In this document: piece by piece, positions 21,378 through 32,109 of the stretch | Position numbering within the stretch: position 1 is the first letter of the stretch | How the letters are laid out: the number at the start of each line of letters is the position of its first letter | From: Euptelea pleiosperma | Taxonomy: Eukaryota; Streptophyta; Magnoliopsida; Ranunculales; Eupteleaceae | NCBI GenBank assembly: GCA_035048495.1 | Contig: CM068541.1 | Span: 11,539,929-11,603,928, forward strand | Length of the DNA stretch: 64,000 bases | Direction of reading: 5' to 3' | Position numbers and translations under genes: made by a program | Notes under the pieces: generated by a model | The model's input: the letters and a program-made list of their open reading frames with translations, nothing else | Databases searched by the model: none | What the model was told of the DNA's origin: nothing

Positions 21378-21875
21378 TTTTCTAACTACAGAATTTTGCT
21401 TAAAATTTAGGAAATTTTTGACATGACCCCCCGCTTTAAAATTTGACATTCCCCCCTATGACTCGGTCCACTGTCATTTGACCAGTGTTGACCCAAGTTG
21501 ACCACCAAATTTTATATTAAAGGACAAGAATGTCCTTGTCTTCAACCTTGCAACAAGGATTTGGGCTAAAACCCAAATCCTTAATCAAACGGTTGTTTTG
21601 GACGGCCGGCCAAGAGATTCCAATGGGTTGGTTACCCATCACCGACGACCAATCCACCGGAGTCTCATGGTTGGCCGACCACCACTCCTACAACAATTTA
21701 AAACCTCAATGTAAAAGAAAATAATAAAAAAGAGTGACAGTTCTTAGTTTATAGAGAGAATTCATTAACAAAATGAAAAATAAGAGTTAGAGCAGTTTAG
21801 ATTTTAAGCTTTTGAAGCATGGAGTTTAGAAAGATGGGGTTTTCTCAATTTTAAAAATTTTCTACAATAAAATCC
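21378..21875. other. Intergenic, no gene recognised
   Basis: Short open frame at 21530-21724 has no recognisable domain. Sequence has some words like transcript leaders but nothing conclusive. Confidence 0.4.
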
Positions 21876-22357
21876 ATAAAGCCCATATTGAAAATAATGC
21901 AGTCCAAGTCCACAAGGAAAAAAAAAATACTTAAATCCATTGATTAGGAGTCACTATCAGGCTGATTTTTGGGGGTAGGTTCACCAAATTGTACGTCAAT
22001 GATTGCTGAAAGAGATCATCATATAGTTGGGATAAGGCTTATGATGATGACGACGACGACAAATATGAATCAATGGCTGATTTTTGGTGAGGATGATCTC
22101 CTCACCATGTAGATCACCCCAACAAAAAATCAGCCCATTCTGAAATGTCTAACCCCATCAAATGTGGTTTTCAAGTTACACAGTAAAAATAGACGGTCCA
22201 TAATTCTTCAACTTCTGAACCAGTCTACGAATATCGGAATGATTTGAATTTTTGCGAAAATCAGCCATTGATTCATCTTCTATGTGAGTCTGCCAAATAG
22301 TTGTAAAAAATGCTTGTCCCCCCGAACCCCGACCTGTTAAAATGTAACTGTTATAAT
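21876..22357. repeat. 480-bp direct repeat, copy 1 (contains foldback M4)
   Basis: Nearly identical to 24939-25417: both begin ATAAAGCCCATATTG and include GATGATGACGACGACGAC and ATCAGCCCATTCTGAAATG. Inside, ATGAATCAATGGCTGATTTTT (22062) and its inverse (AAAATCAGCCATTGATTCATC, 22257) form a smaller foldback. Confidence 0.9.
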
Positions 22358-22359
22358 GA

Positions 22360-22660
22360 CTTCACTGACCGCCCACAATGTGAGCCACGTGGCCAATCCC
22401 TATATGAGCCTAAAAACCAAAAAATCAGCCTGATTGGTGATTTCAAACCTTTGGATATCATTGTACCCAAATAATGGTCAATAATGCTCAAATTACTACG
22501 GTTAAAATCAACCCATGAAAACGACTCCAATCCAACCCTTAGAAATTACTGATCAGGCTGATTTTTGATTTGTAGGTCCATCTATGGATTGGTCAAACAT
22601 CCATACAGTCAACATCCTCTAAAAGTGTGGGCAGTAAGCGAAGTTTTACTCAGTCCTTTC
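22360..22660. mobile_element. Foldback MITE, family M1, partial
   Basis: Left part GACCGCCCACAATGTGAGCC; right part CATACAGTCAACATCCTC and AAGTTTTACTC. The core (ATCAGCCTGATTGGTGATTT ... GATCAGGCTGATTTTTG) is an inverted pair. Left arm shortened by a deletion near 22392. Confidence 0.75.
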
Positions 22661-22710
22661 ACAATTTGTGGGGTGCAAAGAAATTTCCCCTTTTCAAATG
22701 TGTCTTAAGC

Positions 22711-22945
22711 AAGGTTTAAAAGGGGCCGTAAATTATAACGGTATAACAGACTAGGGGCGTTACCGTTTCATCCGTTTTAACGGCCGTTATAATGAATTGT
22801 AACACTCATGGGCAAAAAATGGAAAATAACCTATCACTCGCGCGCGTGCAAGTGCAGCACACGTATGTTTCCTAGCCGTTAGCTTATACTTGTATTAAGT
22901 TTTATATCTTTTAGTGGTTGTAACGGCTATAATTATGAAATATAA
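22711..22945. mobile_element. CCGTTATAACGG-rich element, family F, fragment
   Basis: Starts AAGGTTTAAAAGGGGCCGTA and contains short palindromes such as TTATAACGG, CCGTTTTAACGG and GGCCGTTATAATG. The distal end (TTTAAACCATG) is missing. Confidence 0.65.
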
Positions 22946-23740
22946 ATAATGGTGGCAAAAGTAAGAGTTTTCTTTTGTTCGGTATTAAATAAAAAAAGCA
23001 CATACTGAAATAATATAAATGAAATAAAGAGGCCTATGTTGTAGTCATGATTACAATTTAATAACCTAACAAGTGGAAGCGCATGATGTTCCAAAATAAT
23101 AATAAAAAAGTTAGTGGAGGAGCTAATTTGCCCTAAAATACCACTATGTACAATGTGTATTGGATTGCATCCTCTTAAAATCTAGCATAAAACCCCATGT
23201 GCGACAACTAACGGGCCAAATAATAATGTTTAGGCTTTTAAGTCCAAGTATAAAGACCAAAGACCAAGGACCAAATCACGGACCATGCACTCGTGTGTGT
23301 GTGTGATTAAAATATATATATATAGGATTGGGGGACAACAATTTTATACAACATTTTTGACAATAATTTTGGCGTACCCACATGGAAGATGAATCAATAG
23401 CTGATTTTTGGGATTTAAGATTTGTATAAAGAGAAATGCAACCAAAGATTTTCCTCCAAAAATTTTAATTCAATCTTATAAAGTTTTGGCGCTAAAAAGC
23501 AAAATCATTTTGGTTCCAAAGAGTAAAAGCATTTTTGCTCTAAAGATCTTTAGTTAAAACTCCAAGAAGTCTTGGGTTCAAAACCCATTAGACCAAAATT
23601 TTTAACTCACATATAATAGTTAGATCAATTAAGGATAAGGAACATGCGAGCTTAGGAACTGGTTGGTCATAAATGAGAAACATGTGCACATTAGAGAAGT
23701 TTTAGCCCTTGCTTGGTCCGGTGCACTGGGATTTAAGGTT
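22946..23740. other. Intergenic, no gene recognised
   Basis: AT-rich, with (GT)n then (TA)n microsatellites at about 23294-23325 and half an M4 arm at 23388-23410 (GATGAATCAATAGCTGATTT). Nothing coding seen. Confidence 0.5.
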
Positions 23741-23769
23741 TATATGAAATATATGGTCAACCAATAAAA

Positions 23770-23995
23770 AAGTCTCAGGCTCCGAGGACCCCCTTTTTCT
23801 GACCCCTCTCGGTGTTCGCACGCTGAGCCGTGGATTTCATGAATCCAACAGTGGTTGTCAGCGCCCCCAAAAGTAAAGAAAGTGATGCCAGCTTGGCTCT
23901 GACAACCACCATTGGATTCTTGAAATCCACGGCCAAGCACATGAACACCAAGAGGGGTCGGAAAAAATGTGGGTCTCTTGAGCCAGACCCATAAA
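23770..23995. mobile_element. Foldback MITE, family M2
   Basis: Left arm GGCTCCGAGGACCCCCTTTT ... CCGTGGATTTCATGAATCCA; right arm inverted (TTGAAATCCACGG ... GGGTCTCTTGAGCCAGACC). About 225 bp. A second copy is at 41400-41625. Confidence 0.8.
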
Positions 23996-24363
23996 AAAAT
24001 CTTGCAAATTAAGCAGTCAAGATCGTCTTATTAGGGCGCATTTTTCTGCTTTGGCCCATGGACTGATTGACTATAGAAGTCTTAAGACAAAATTATTGGT
24101 TGAGTTTGTATGCTAGCTTCACGTACCACACGCCTCACGCGCCATTCTGATTGGTTGGTGTTGACAGCCACCCAATCCGAGTAGTGTGCCACGTGAGCGC
24201 GTGACGCTAGCACTGCCCTTTGGTTGAAACATATTGTCGATTTCAACTTTCATCTTTTCCTATTTTGCAATGGTGCCATCACATGCGATTACAAAATTTT
24301 CTAAAGGTAGAAGAAAAAAATTAATTAGTTGTTGACGAAGAACCTAATTACCTTTATTAAAAG

Positions 24364-26468
24364 CAAGGTTTAAAAAGGAGTCGTTATAACGGTATAATGG
24401 ACTGGGGGAATTCCCATTTTTTCCGTTATAATGCATTGTAACGCGGCTCAGGGGAAAAAATAAAAAATAATAGAAAAAATGGCTCTAAAATTCAAATTTT
24501 GAATTTCAAAATTTTCAATAAAAAAATAACGGAATAACGGGCTTTTTTTCACAAATTTTCTCAGAAAATAACGGGTGTTATAAAGAAAATAATGGCCGTT
24601 ATTTTCTGAGTGTTAAAACAGTACATAACGTAATGGGGGGGAGGTCCGAATCCATTATAACGGACATTATTTTCATTATAAGGCAAAATTTTCCTTCAAA
24701 ACTTAGAATATTTAATCCTTGAAGTGTTGCACCGATACCTATCCCGTATGTTGGTCGATCAGTCCAAATATTGCCTTGTGACAAACTTTTGGGACCATTA
24801 ATTGCATGAATTTCTAGCCCCACACTTTTGGTGTCCAACACGCCAAAAATGAGCTTTATGGGTGAGTCCTAGCCGTTGGATTTGAGCTTTTTTTTCTTCA
24901 TGGCTTGGACCTGATGATTTACAATCATGGGCCTGTTGATAAAGCCCATATTGAAAATAATGCAGTCCAAGTCCACGAGGAAAAAAAAAGATACTCAAAT
25001 CCATTGTTTTGGAGTCACTATCAGGCTGATTTTTGGGGGTAGGTTTACCAAGTTGTGCGTCAATGATTGCTGAAAGAGATCATCATATAGTTGGGATAAG
25101 GATTATGATGATGACGACGACGACAAATATGAATCAATGGCTGATTTTTGGTGAGGATGATCTCCTCACCATATAGATCACCCCAACAAAAAATCAGCCC
25201 ATTCTGAAATGTCTAACCCCATCAAATGTGGTTTTCAAGTTACACGGTAAAAATAGACGGTCCATAGTTCTTCAACTTCTGAACCAGTCTACGAATATCA
25301 GAATGATTTGAATTTTTGTGAAAATCAGCCATTGATTCATCTTCTATGTGGGTCAGCCAAATAGTTGTAAAAAATGCTTGTCCCCCCGATCCCCTACCCG
25401 TTAAAATATAACTGTTGTAAATCACCGATCAAGCTAATCTTTGGTATGTAGGTCCACCAAGAGGTGGTCCAAACACCCATAAGGTCAGTAGGCCCTAAGC
25501 TATAAGCTCCAAATGGCATTTTTGGGAGGGGGAGACTTCAAATTTTGAAGTCCAACAGGGCCAGCAAATATTTTCTCCCTGTAGGACTGCCTTTTTGGGA
25601 AGGGGAGACTTCAAATTTTGAAGTCCCACAACTTTAACAAGTGATAATCATAGTTTTAAAAATGGTTTATGGGCCTTCTTCATCCAAATAATTTAGTCGA
25701 CAAACTTCAATGAGCATAGATTGTTTTCCCAAAAAAAAAATTTGATAAAAAAAATTCTGTAACACAATCTGATAAAAATTCCCCCAAAATGACAGGTGGT
25801 ACACTCTTTTGGGCCCACTCACCACATGATTGTTCGGCCCACCCCGACCTACAGACGCAAAATCAGCCTGAATGGTGATATGCTAGCCATTGTATTTGAG
25901 CAATTTTCATAATGGGCTTGAAGCCCATTTATGGACCTGTTCTGGAAACCTATGATATGGGCCTGTTCATGAAGCCTATGATAGATAACTGCTCAAATCC
26001 ACTAGGAGTGTCAATGGATAGGCAAAAATCCAAATCCAAATCCAAATTCGAAGATTTTAAAGCTCCACTCCAATAAATATGTGCCAATAGGGTACCTTAT
26101 GGAATACTCGCATGTAGGTCATGTAGGTCCACGCGCGATGTTCATGGGCCTGTTCATGAAGATTTTAAAGGTCTACTCCAATAAATATTTACATGTAGGT
26201 CTACCTAGGGATGTGCCAAGTATCGATACGGTGAGTGATCTCTACGAGTGTGCTACGTGTAAGGTGCTGCCACATGTAAGGTGCACGTACATCGCACGTG
26301 GCATTCCCTAATTTAAAAATAATGAAAAATAATGGGAATAATGAAAACATATCGGAAACAAGACTTTTCGTTATAACGTTGAATCAGAAAGAATGTAAGG
26401 GGGTCGGAGTGTTACCGTTATAATTAATGGCTATTATTTTCATTGTAACCGCTGCTTTTTAAACCATG
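24364..26468. mobile_element. Family F element enlarged by nested repeats
   Basis: Opens AAGGTTTAAAAAGGAGTCGT with TATAACGG words and closes about 2.1 kb later with TTGTAACCGCTGCTTTTTAAACCATG-type sequence, the two expected ends of family F. The interior holds M3 fragments, the second copy of the 480-bp repeat (24939-25417) and an inverted pair around GACTTCAAATTTTGAAGTC (25529 and 25606). Confidence 0.55.
24939..25417. repeat. 480-bp direct repeat, copy 2
   Basis: Same orientation and nearly the same sequence as 21876-22357, about 3 kb away. Differences are single bases (for example GGCTTATG versus GGATTATG). Confidence 0.9.
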
Positions 26469-26705
26469 ATATAAGCAATTTTCACAGTTTTCGAGACTTG
26501 TTTCTCGCTTTTTTTAGCTTTTCACATGTAGGAATCTTTCTTTTAAAACTAAAGTGAGTTTTAGTCGCGAGACGTTTTGGGAAAATTTGAACTTCCGTAT
26601 TTGTTTTGGATTGTTGGTCGTATTTTTTTGACAATGTTTTAAAAAGCACCATGCATCGTTTTAAACATATTTCCAACATGTTGCTTTGAGAAGCCGTAAG
26701 AACTA

Positions 26706-26974
26706 ATGGGGCGTTTTGGAATGAGAAGTAAAAGCACTTCTACTTGTAGTAGAAGTTAATAGTTGATTTTTTACCTCCAAAAAAGTCAGAGAAATTAAAA
26801 TCGTCGGGAGGTGTTCTAATTTTTGAGAAGTAATTTCTAAAACTTTAGTTTCAGTTTTAAGTTAATTTTTAACTTTTTAAAAGTTAAAATATGAAATACA
26901 TCCAAACTAGCTTTTTAACTTTTTGGCTTATAAAAGTCAACAAGTTACTTATTTATGTTTTGCCAAATGCCCCC
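26706..26974. mobile_element. MITE with 9-bp target duplication
   Basis: The 269-bp interval is flanked by TAAGAACTA at 26697-26705 and 26975-26983. Its ends are inverted: GGGGCGTTTTGG at the left and CCAAATGCCCC at the right. TIR and target size fit hAT-like elements. AT-rich interior, no coding. Confidence 0.75.
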
Positions 26975-27237
26975 TAAGAACTACCCGACCTCTGTAATCC
27001 GTTGAATCTGATTTTTCTAACCATGGTTTCTATTTCTATGGTATTAGCTTCTTCTTCTTCTTTTTCTTCGTCCTCTTCAATAATTGTTGACCTGTGGTGC
27101 TGTCTGCCTCAAAGACGGCATCTTCCATATGTCCAAGCCAGTGAATAGTCATGAAAATTCCAATCATAAACAAATCCCATAGACCATCGATGGTTTTGGA
27201 GCCTAGAGAGGACATCCTCCTCCTCAAATCTTACGCT

Positions 27238-27768
27238 TAGGCTCTGTTTGGTAATCAACAAATTTTTTTTTAATGAAAATGGATTTGTATGTCAGGTAGT
27301 GTTAGTTCATTCAGAAAAAAAGTTTTTGACATTTAGGTGGCATTTGGTAAATTAAGTTATAAGATCCAAAAGCTTAAAGTGCTTAAGATCTAATAACTTA
27401 ATGACTTATGTTTGAATTAGCTTGTTTGGTAAAGATCTTAAAAATTAAGTCAAGGATATTCTGAGTATTTTTTGAAATGTTTATTAGATACTTTTGTAAG
27501 TTTTTAAAAGAAAAAGCTTTGAGAAAAGGGCAGCGTCAGTATTAAAAGAGAATCTGAGAACCTTTATTAAAGATTCTTTTACTTACCGCAATAAGTGAAG
27601 GGACGGGTCACTTTTTAAGGCTCTGTATGGTTGCCCTGAATTAGTTTTCTAAAAATGATTTTTGTATATAAATGTTATAGAACTTTTTTTATATAAACAC
27701 TTTCTAACATATATACAAATCATTTTTCTGTAAAACTTTTTGTTGATTACCATATAGAGACTTATACG
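27238..27768. mobile_element. MITE with GGTAATCAACAAA inverted ends
   Basis: The left end AGGCTCTGTTTGGTAATCAAC and right end GTTGATTACCATATAGAGAC are reverse complements with few mismatches. AT-rich interior with internal repeats of GGCATTTGGTAA/GGCTCTGTATGG type suggests a second element inside. Target duplication not clear. Confidence 0.65.
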
Positions 27769-27784
27769 ATAACTCTTCAACAAA

Positions 27785-28175
27785 GAGTAAAACTTCGATG
27801 ACCGCCCACAATATGAGCCACGTGGAAAACTCTTAGAGGATGCTGACTGTATTGATGTTTAGCCAATCCCTAAATGGACTTACAAGTCAAAAATCATCTT
27901 GATTACTAAATAGTGGTTAATAATGCTCAAATTCAACGGTTAAAATCTACCCATGAAAATGACTCCAATCCAATGATTCGAAATCACTAATAGGTTTATT
28001 TTTGGTTTCACCCTCGCCGTGGAGGGGTGTTGCTAGTTACTAATGTCTAATACAAACAAGCAAAGCAATAAGGGGCCCATTGGCCAAACTTCCATACGGT
28101 CAGTGTCCTCTAAAAATATGCCATGTGGCTCATATCGTGAGCCGTGTAGGCTTCGCTGACAGTAGGCAGTGAGCA
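27785..28175. mobile_element. Foldback MITE, family M1, crossed by the duplication border
   Basis: Left end AGTAAAACTTCGATGACCG; right end AGCAAAGGTTTACTC; M1 core present. At 28011-28078 it holds a foreign stretch (ACCCTCGCCGTGGAGGGG ... AGGGGCCC). The same stretch recurs at 36742, where only the right part of the MITE follows. Confidence 0.8.
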
Positions 28176-28975
28176 AAGGTTTACTCGACATCAACAAACC
28201 TACCTGATGCTATTGCATTATTGTCCTTGTCCTAATTCTTGTTCAACTATTCAAAAATAGATCCGTGGGCTCGACACCGAGAGTAAAGGTCCCCACCACG
28301 GCAAGAAGATCTTACGACGACAAGGGGAGCCTGTCTTTTCAAAAAGTCGGTGGAGACAATTGGAAACGAACCCATCAAGTTGAACACCACTTAGATCGAT
28401 GCATCAAGGACTACGGTCCACCAAAATGTGACGATATATAATAGGTGGGACGACTCATCGAAAACCTACCTGGCCGTGCATTGAATCTCTTATGACACGT
28501 GTATGCCATACAATTGGGTTGATCTGAGAGGTGGACCCCATATATGTTGCATCTGGTCGTACGCTTATACTTTTTTTTTTTTTTCCTGAGAGGGAACATC
28601 GTAAGATCCTCCTTTTATAAGGAGATATATTTGGGTCCCACGTACCACAGACGGTGATGGAATTCTTCACCAAACTTACAGTGAACTTGTCACTGGGAAA
28701 GATTCTCTGCGTGAATAGCTTGTTTTGGAATGCCTAGCTATCATGGTTGATCTTCATCTATGATGAAGAAATTTAGACTATTTTTGGACCCCACATCAAA
28801 TAAACTTGACAAATTTGGACCGCACATCTGATGACACTGATTAATATTATGTAAACAAGCCATGCACCAAATCCAAATCTGATCTCATGGGACATGACAG
28901 TACACGACCTGGACCGTTGTAATCAAACGGTCGGTGGGATATGTAGGGCCAAGATTTTATTGGACCCCATATCCC

Positions 28976-29006
28976 ATCACCATCACCATCACCATTACCA
29001 TTACCA
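28976..29006. repeat. CATCAC/CATTAC microsatellite
   Basis: CCATCACCATCACCATCACC followed by CATTAC units. Present at the equivalent place in unit B (37816-37850) with pure CATCAC units. Confidence 0.9.
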
Positions 29007-29321
29007 TCCCATCAACTAGATACGAGCACTTTTTGATATTTGTGTGGCAATACGGGTCAAAGTACGTGAGTACGTGCATGTTTGTAATGTTTTCATGGAG
29101 TAAAACTTGCCTGACCACCTGTGGTGTGGTATCCTACCGGACCACACACAAGCTGCTCGCCGCCTCGACTGTGTACGGTAGCAAGTCACATCGGCACGAG
29201 CCACAAACTCATCCTCTCCTCCTCTGGTTAAAGTGAGAAAAAATAAAATTAAAAAAAAGTAGAGCAACATGAAGAAGACACGTGGCAATTTCTTATAGGA
29301 CACTGACTTTAGATGTTTGAC

Positions 29322-29708
29322 CCATGGTTTTAAAAACGGCCGTTTAAACGGAAATGCCCCAAGCCCGTTTCTGTTAAAACCGTTTAAACACGTTTTAATG
29401 TATTTGAATTTAACAGCCGTTAAAATCGTTTAAATGGCTGTTAAAATCCTTTAAACAGCTGTTAAATTCTGAAATTTTTTGTGAAAAAAATGCCCATTAA
29501 ATCCGTTAAATTCCGTGTTTTTTTAATTTTCAAATTTCAAAATTCAAAATTTGAATTTCAGCGCCATTTTTTTCCGTTAAAATCCGTTAAAATCGTTAAA
29601 ACCCGTTAAAATCTATTTTTTGCCCCTGACCGTTTCAATCCATTTTAACGGTTTAAATAGTGACGCCCCAGTCCGTTTAACCATTAAAACGGCCTCTAAA
29701 CTTTGGGT
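29322..29708. mobile_element. Family F element, inverted orientation
   Basis: Opens CATGGTTTTAAAAACGGCCG and closes GGCCTCTAAACTTTGG. It is filled with CCGTTAAAACGG-like palindromic words. Lies head-to-head with the next copy. Confidence 0.7.
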
Positions 29709-29710
29709 AA

Positions 29711-30075
29711 AACCAAGGTTTAAAGGAGGCCGTTTTAACGGTATAACGCACCGGGGGGCATTACCGTTAAAACGGATTGTAACAGTCAGGGCCAACAAAA
29801 GAAAAAAAAAAAGGGAAAAATGGAATTTAACAGAAAAAATGGCTCTGAAAGTCACATTTTGAAATTTGAAATAAAAATGAAAAAATCGAATTTAACGGCC
29901 GTTTTTTTTCCACAAAAATTTCCAGAATTTAACTGCTGTTAAAACGATTTTAACGGCCGTTAAAATGAAAAAAAAAATGGCCATTAAATTCAAAGCGTCA
30001 AAATAGATTTTAACGATTTTACAGTAACGGGCTTGAGGCATTACCCTTTAAACGGCTGTTTTTAAAACCATGACT
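29711..30075. mobile_element. Family F element, forward orientation
   Basis: Opens CCAAGGTTTAAAGGAGGCCG and closes GGCTGTTTTTAAAACCATG. Mirrors 29322-29708, so the pair forms a large inverted repeat of about 750 bp. Confidence 0.72.
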
Positions 30076-30082
30076 TTGACCC

Positions 30083-30435
30083 TAGCTAGTAAATTCGCGT
30101 ATTATACAAGTTTAATACACAATTTTGTTTTTTTGAAGAACATTTAATATTACCGTATAAAGTAAAAAATCAGAAAAAATCACGAATTTTAAGATTATAC
30201 GAATAAAACATGTATTATTCATGTTTAATACATGGATTGCGTGTTTTTTAAATAACAACATGTTAAATGACTGCATAAAATGAAAAAATAGATAAAATTC
30301 AGGCTTTTTAAAGCTAAACGAATATAAATTTCAACAATGACCGAATTTTTGACCAGATATTTTTATCTCGAAACCGAATTAAACTCGAACTTTTCTCGTT
30401 TCGAATCTTTACCGAATTGCTAACTAGTACGTTAA
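30083..30435. mobile_element. TTAGCAATTCG-ended element, short copy
   Basis: Right end GAATTGCTAACTAG and internal words ACCGAATTAAACTCGAACTTT match the right part of the element at 57574-58369. Left end TAGTAAATTCGCG is weaker. Confidence 0.5.
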
Positions 30436-30469
30436 AAACTGATAAAACCCGTTTTGACACTTAGAAATT

Positions 30470-30722
30470 AATGGCCTTTTTTCGTTTTAATGGCTGTTAA
30501 AAAATTTTGTGAAAAAAGGCCATTATTTCCGTTAAATTCTATTTTTTTCGTTTTTCAAAATTTCTAATTTTAAAAATCAGCATCATTTTTCTATTTTTTT
30601 TTCTTCTGTTGAATTCGTTAAAATTTATTTTTTTTCATTTTTGCCCATCCACTACAATCCGTTTTAACAGTAACGCCCCCAGTTTGTTATACCGTTAAAA
30701 CAGTCTCGTTTAAACCTTGGTT
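30470..30722. mobile_element. Family F element, partial, inverted orientation
   Basis: Ends CGTTTAAACCTTGG (the family F start, read on the other strand) and contains GTTAAAACAG and TTTTAATGGCTGTTA. Its other end is lost in the preceding element. Confidence 0.55.
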
Positions 30723-30738
30723 TGGCCAATCCCTAGGT

Positions 30739-30955
30739 GGAGTAAAACTTCGGTCACAACGCACAATACAAGCCACATGGCACACTCTTGGTGGACGCTG
30801 ACCGTATGGGTGTTTGGCCAATCACTAGGTGAACCTAAAAACTAGAAATAAACATGATCAGTGATTTCTAAGCGTTGGATTGAAGTTATTTTCGTGGGTT
30901 GATTTTTACCGTATGAATTTTGAACATTATTTGGGTGCAAAGATCATGGGTTGTA
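30739..30955. mobile_element. M1 half-element
   Basis: GAGTAAAACTTCGGTCACAAC then AGCCACATGGCACACTC and GACCGTATGGGTG. Only the left half of family M1 remains. Confidence 0.7.
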
Positions 30956-31334
30956 AAAGGTAACTGAGTTATTTATCTTATTTTTTTAATTTTTTTAGGA
31001 GAAAAAAGGAAATTACTCTTTTGCTCTCACCAAACCTGAGCAGGTTTACAGACGAGGAGAGGATGAGTTTATGGCTCGTGCGGATGCGACTTGCTACCGT
31101 ACATGAGCCACGCGGCAAGCACCTTGCCCATGGTTTGGTAGATACCACACCACAGGTGGTCAGGCAAGTTTTACTCCGATAGTCATGCCCAACCAATACA
31201 ACACACGTAAATGTGGAACTCATTCAGCGCAGCGAGGAGAAGTACAAGTTTTTGGAGCCACCGACGCACGTGTGGCTTACCTCTTGGTGTACGGACACAC
31301 GAAAAATCGGCTTTGGTTGGTGATTTCTAGCCGT

Positions 31335-32109
31335 TGAATTTCTGCATGTTAAAAGGGTAATTTCTAGCTGTTTGATATATTGATTTTTTTAATTATTTTT
31401 AATTTTGGGGTGATCAAGTGTAAATTACTAGAAATTACAATAATCAAACTGACTTTTGGTCTGTAGGTCCACCAGGGAGTGGCCAAACATCAATGGGCCA
31501 TTGGGCCCAAAAAGTGTGTTCCAAGTGATATTTTGGGAGGGGGTGACTTCAAACTTTAGCAAAATTTTTCTTTGTGAGGAGATCATTTTTCCAATATTAA
31601 CAGCTAAATCATTTTCTTTTGTTTACTAATCTTCTAATAAGTAGATGTTGAAATTCTTTTTATGGCCCCCATACCTGGCGGTTTTCGAAGGCGCCAAGCA
31701 CGTTTTTAATTCTTGGACCAACAACAAATTGTTCTTCCTAGTACATGTGCCCCTAAATTCGTAAAAATTTTCATACCAATTTGGACCATATTCAATTGAT
31801 GGGCCATATGGCAAAAAATTATACGATGATTCAATTGATCATTATTTTCGAACAAAAGAGTTAATTAATTTGTAGAATTTTGTTTGTATTTTTAATCTCC
31901 ATTAAAAACAAACAACAATTTGGTGCTTTTGGATTATGGTACGTCTTTCCAAGATGCGACTTATGTCATCGGATCAAGTTCTGAGTCGACTGGTTGAGAT
32001 TTAAAACCATGACTGATGTGATCTAAGAAGGCTCTGCATGTTGAATGAAGAAAATATTTATGGGTTTTCTTTAATTTGTTGTTATTTTCCAATTTTTTTT
32101 CTTTTTTTT
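31335..32109. other. Unit A-specific segment, no gene
   Basis: Not present at the matching place in unit B. It starts inside an M3-type MITE, whose right arm with GGTCCACCAGGGAGTGG is at 31465-31520, and continues as AT-rich DNA. Its last part (about 32055-32110) matches the start of the third copy of the 1.4-kb repeat at 39575. Confidence 0.6.

Larger units (their letters stand above)
29097..31177. mobile_element. 2.08-kb foldback element with long terminal inverted repeats
   Basis: Begins GGAGTAAAACTTGCCTGACC and ends as the exact reverse complement through about 37 bases. With gaps the similarity extends to about 130 bp, including GTACGGTAGCAAGTC and ACTCATCCTCTCCTC. The equivalent site in unit B (about 37935) lacks it. 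Nine bases on each side (TGTTTTCAT / GATAGTCAT) match at five positions. The interior is M1 sequence split by family F elements; no transposase seen. Long TIRs and a possible 9-bp target suggest a MULE-like foldback. Confidence 0.82.

Noticed and set aside
28976..29006. CATCAC microsatellite as a CRISPR-like array
   Set aside because: Pure 6-bp simple repeat with no spacers, in a plant nuclear context.
29016..29303. Overlapping open frames at the left end of the 2.08-kb element, and similar ones at 30978-31223
   Set aside because: They arise from the same inverted terminal sequence read in both directions; no known domain.
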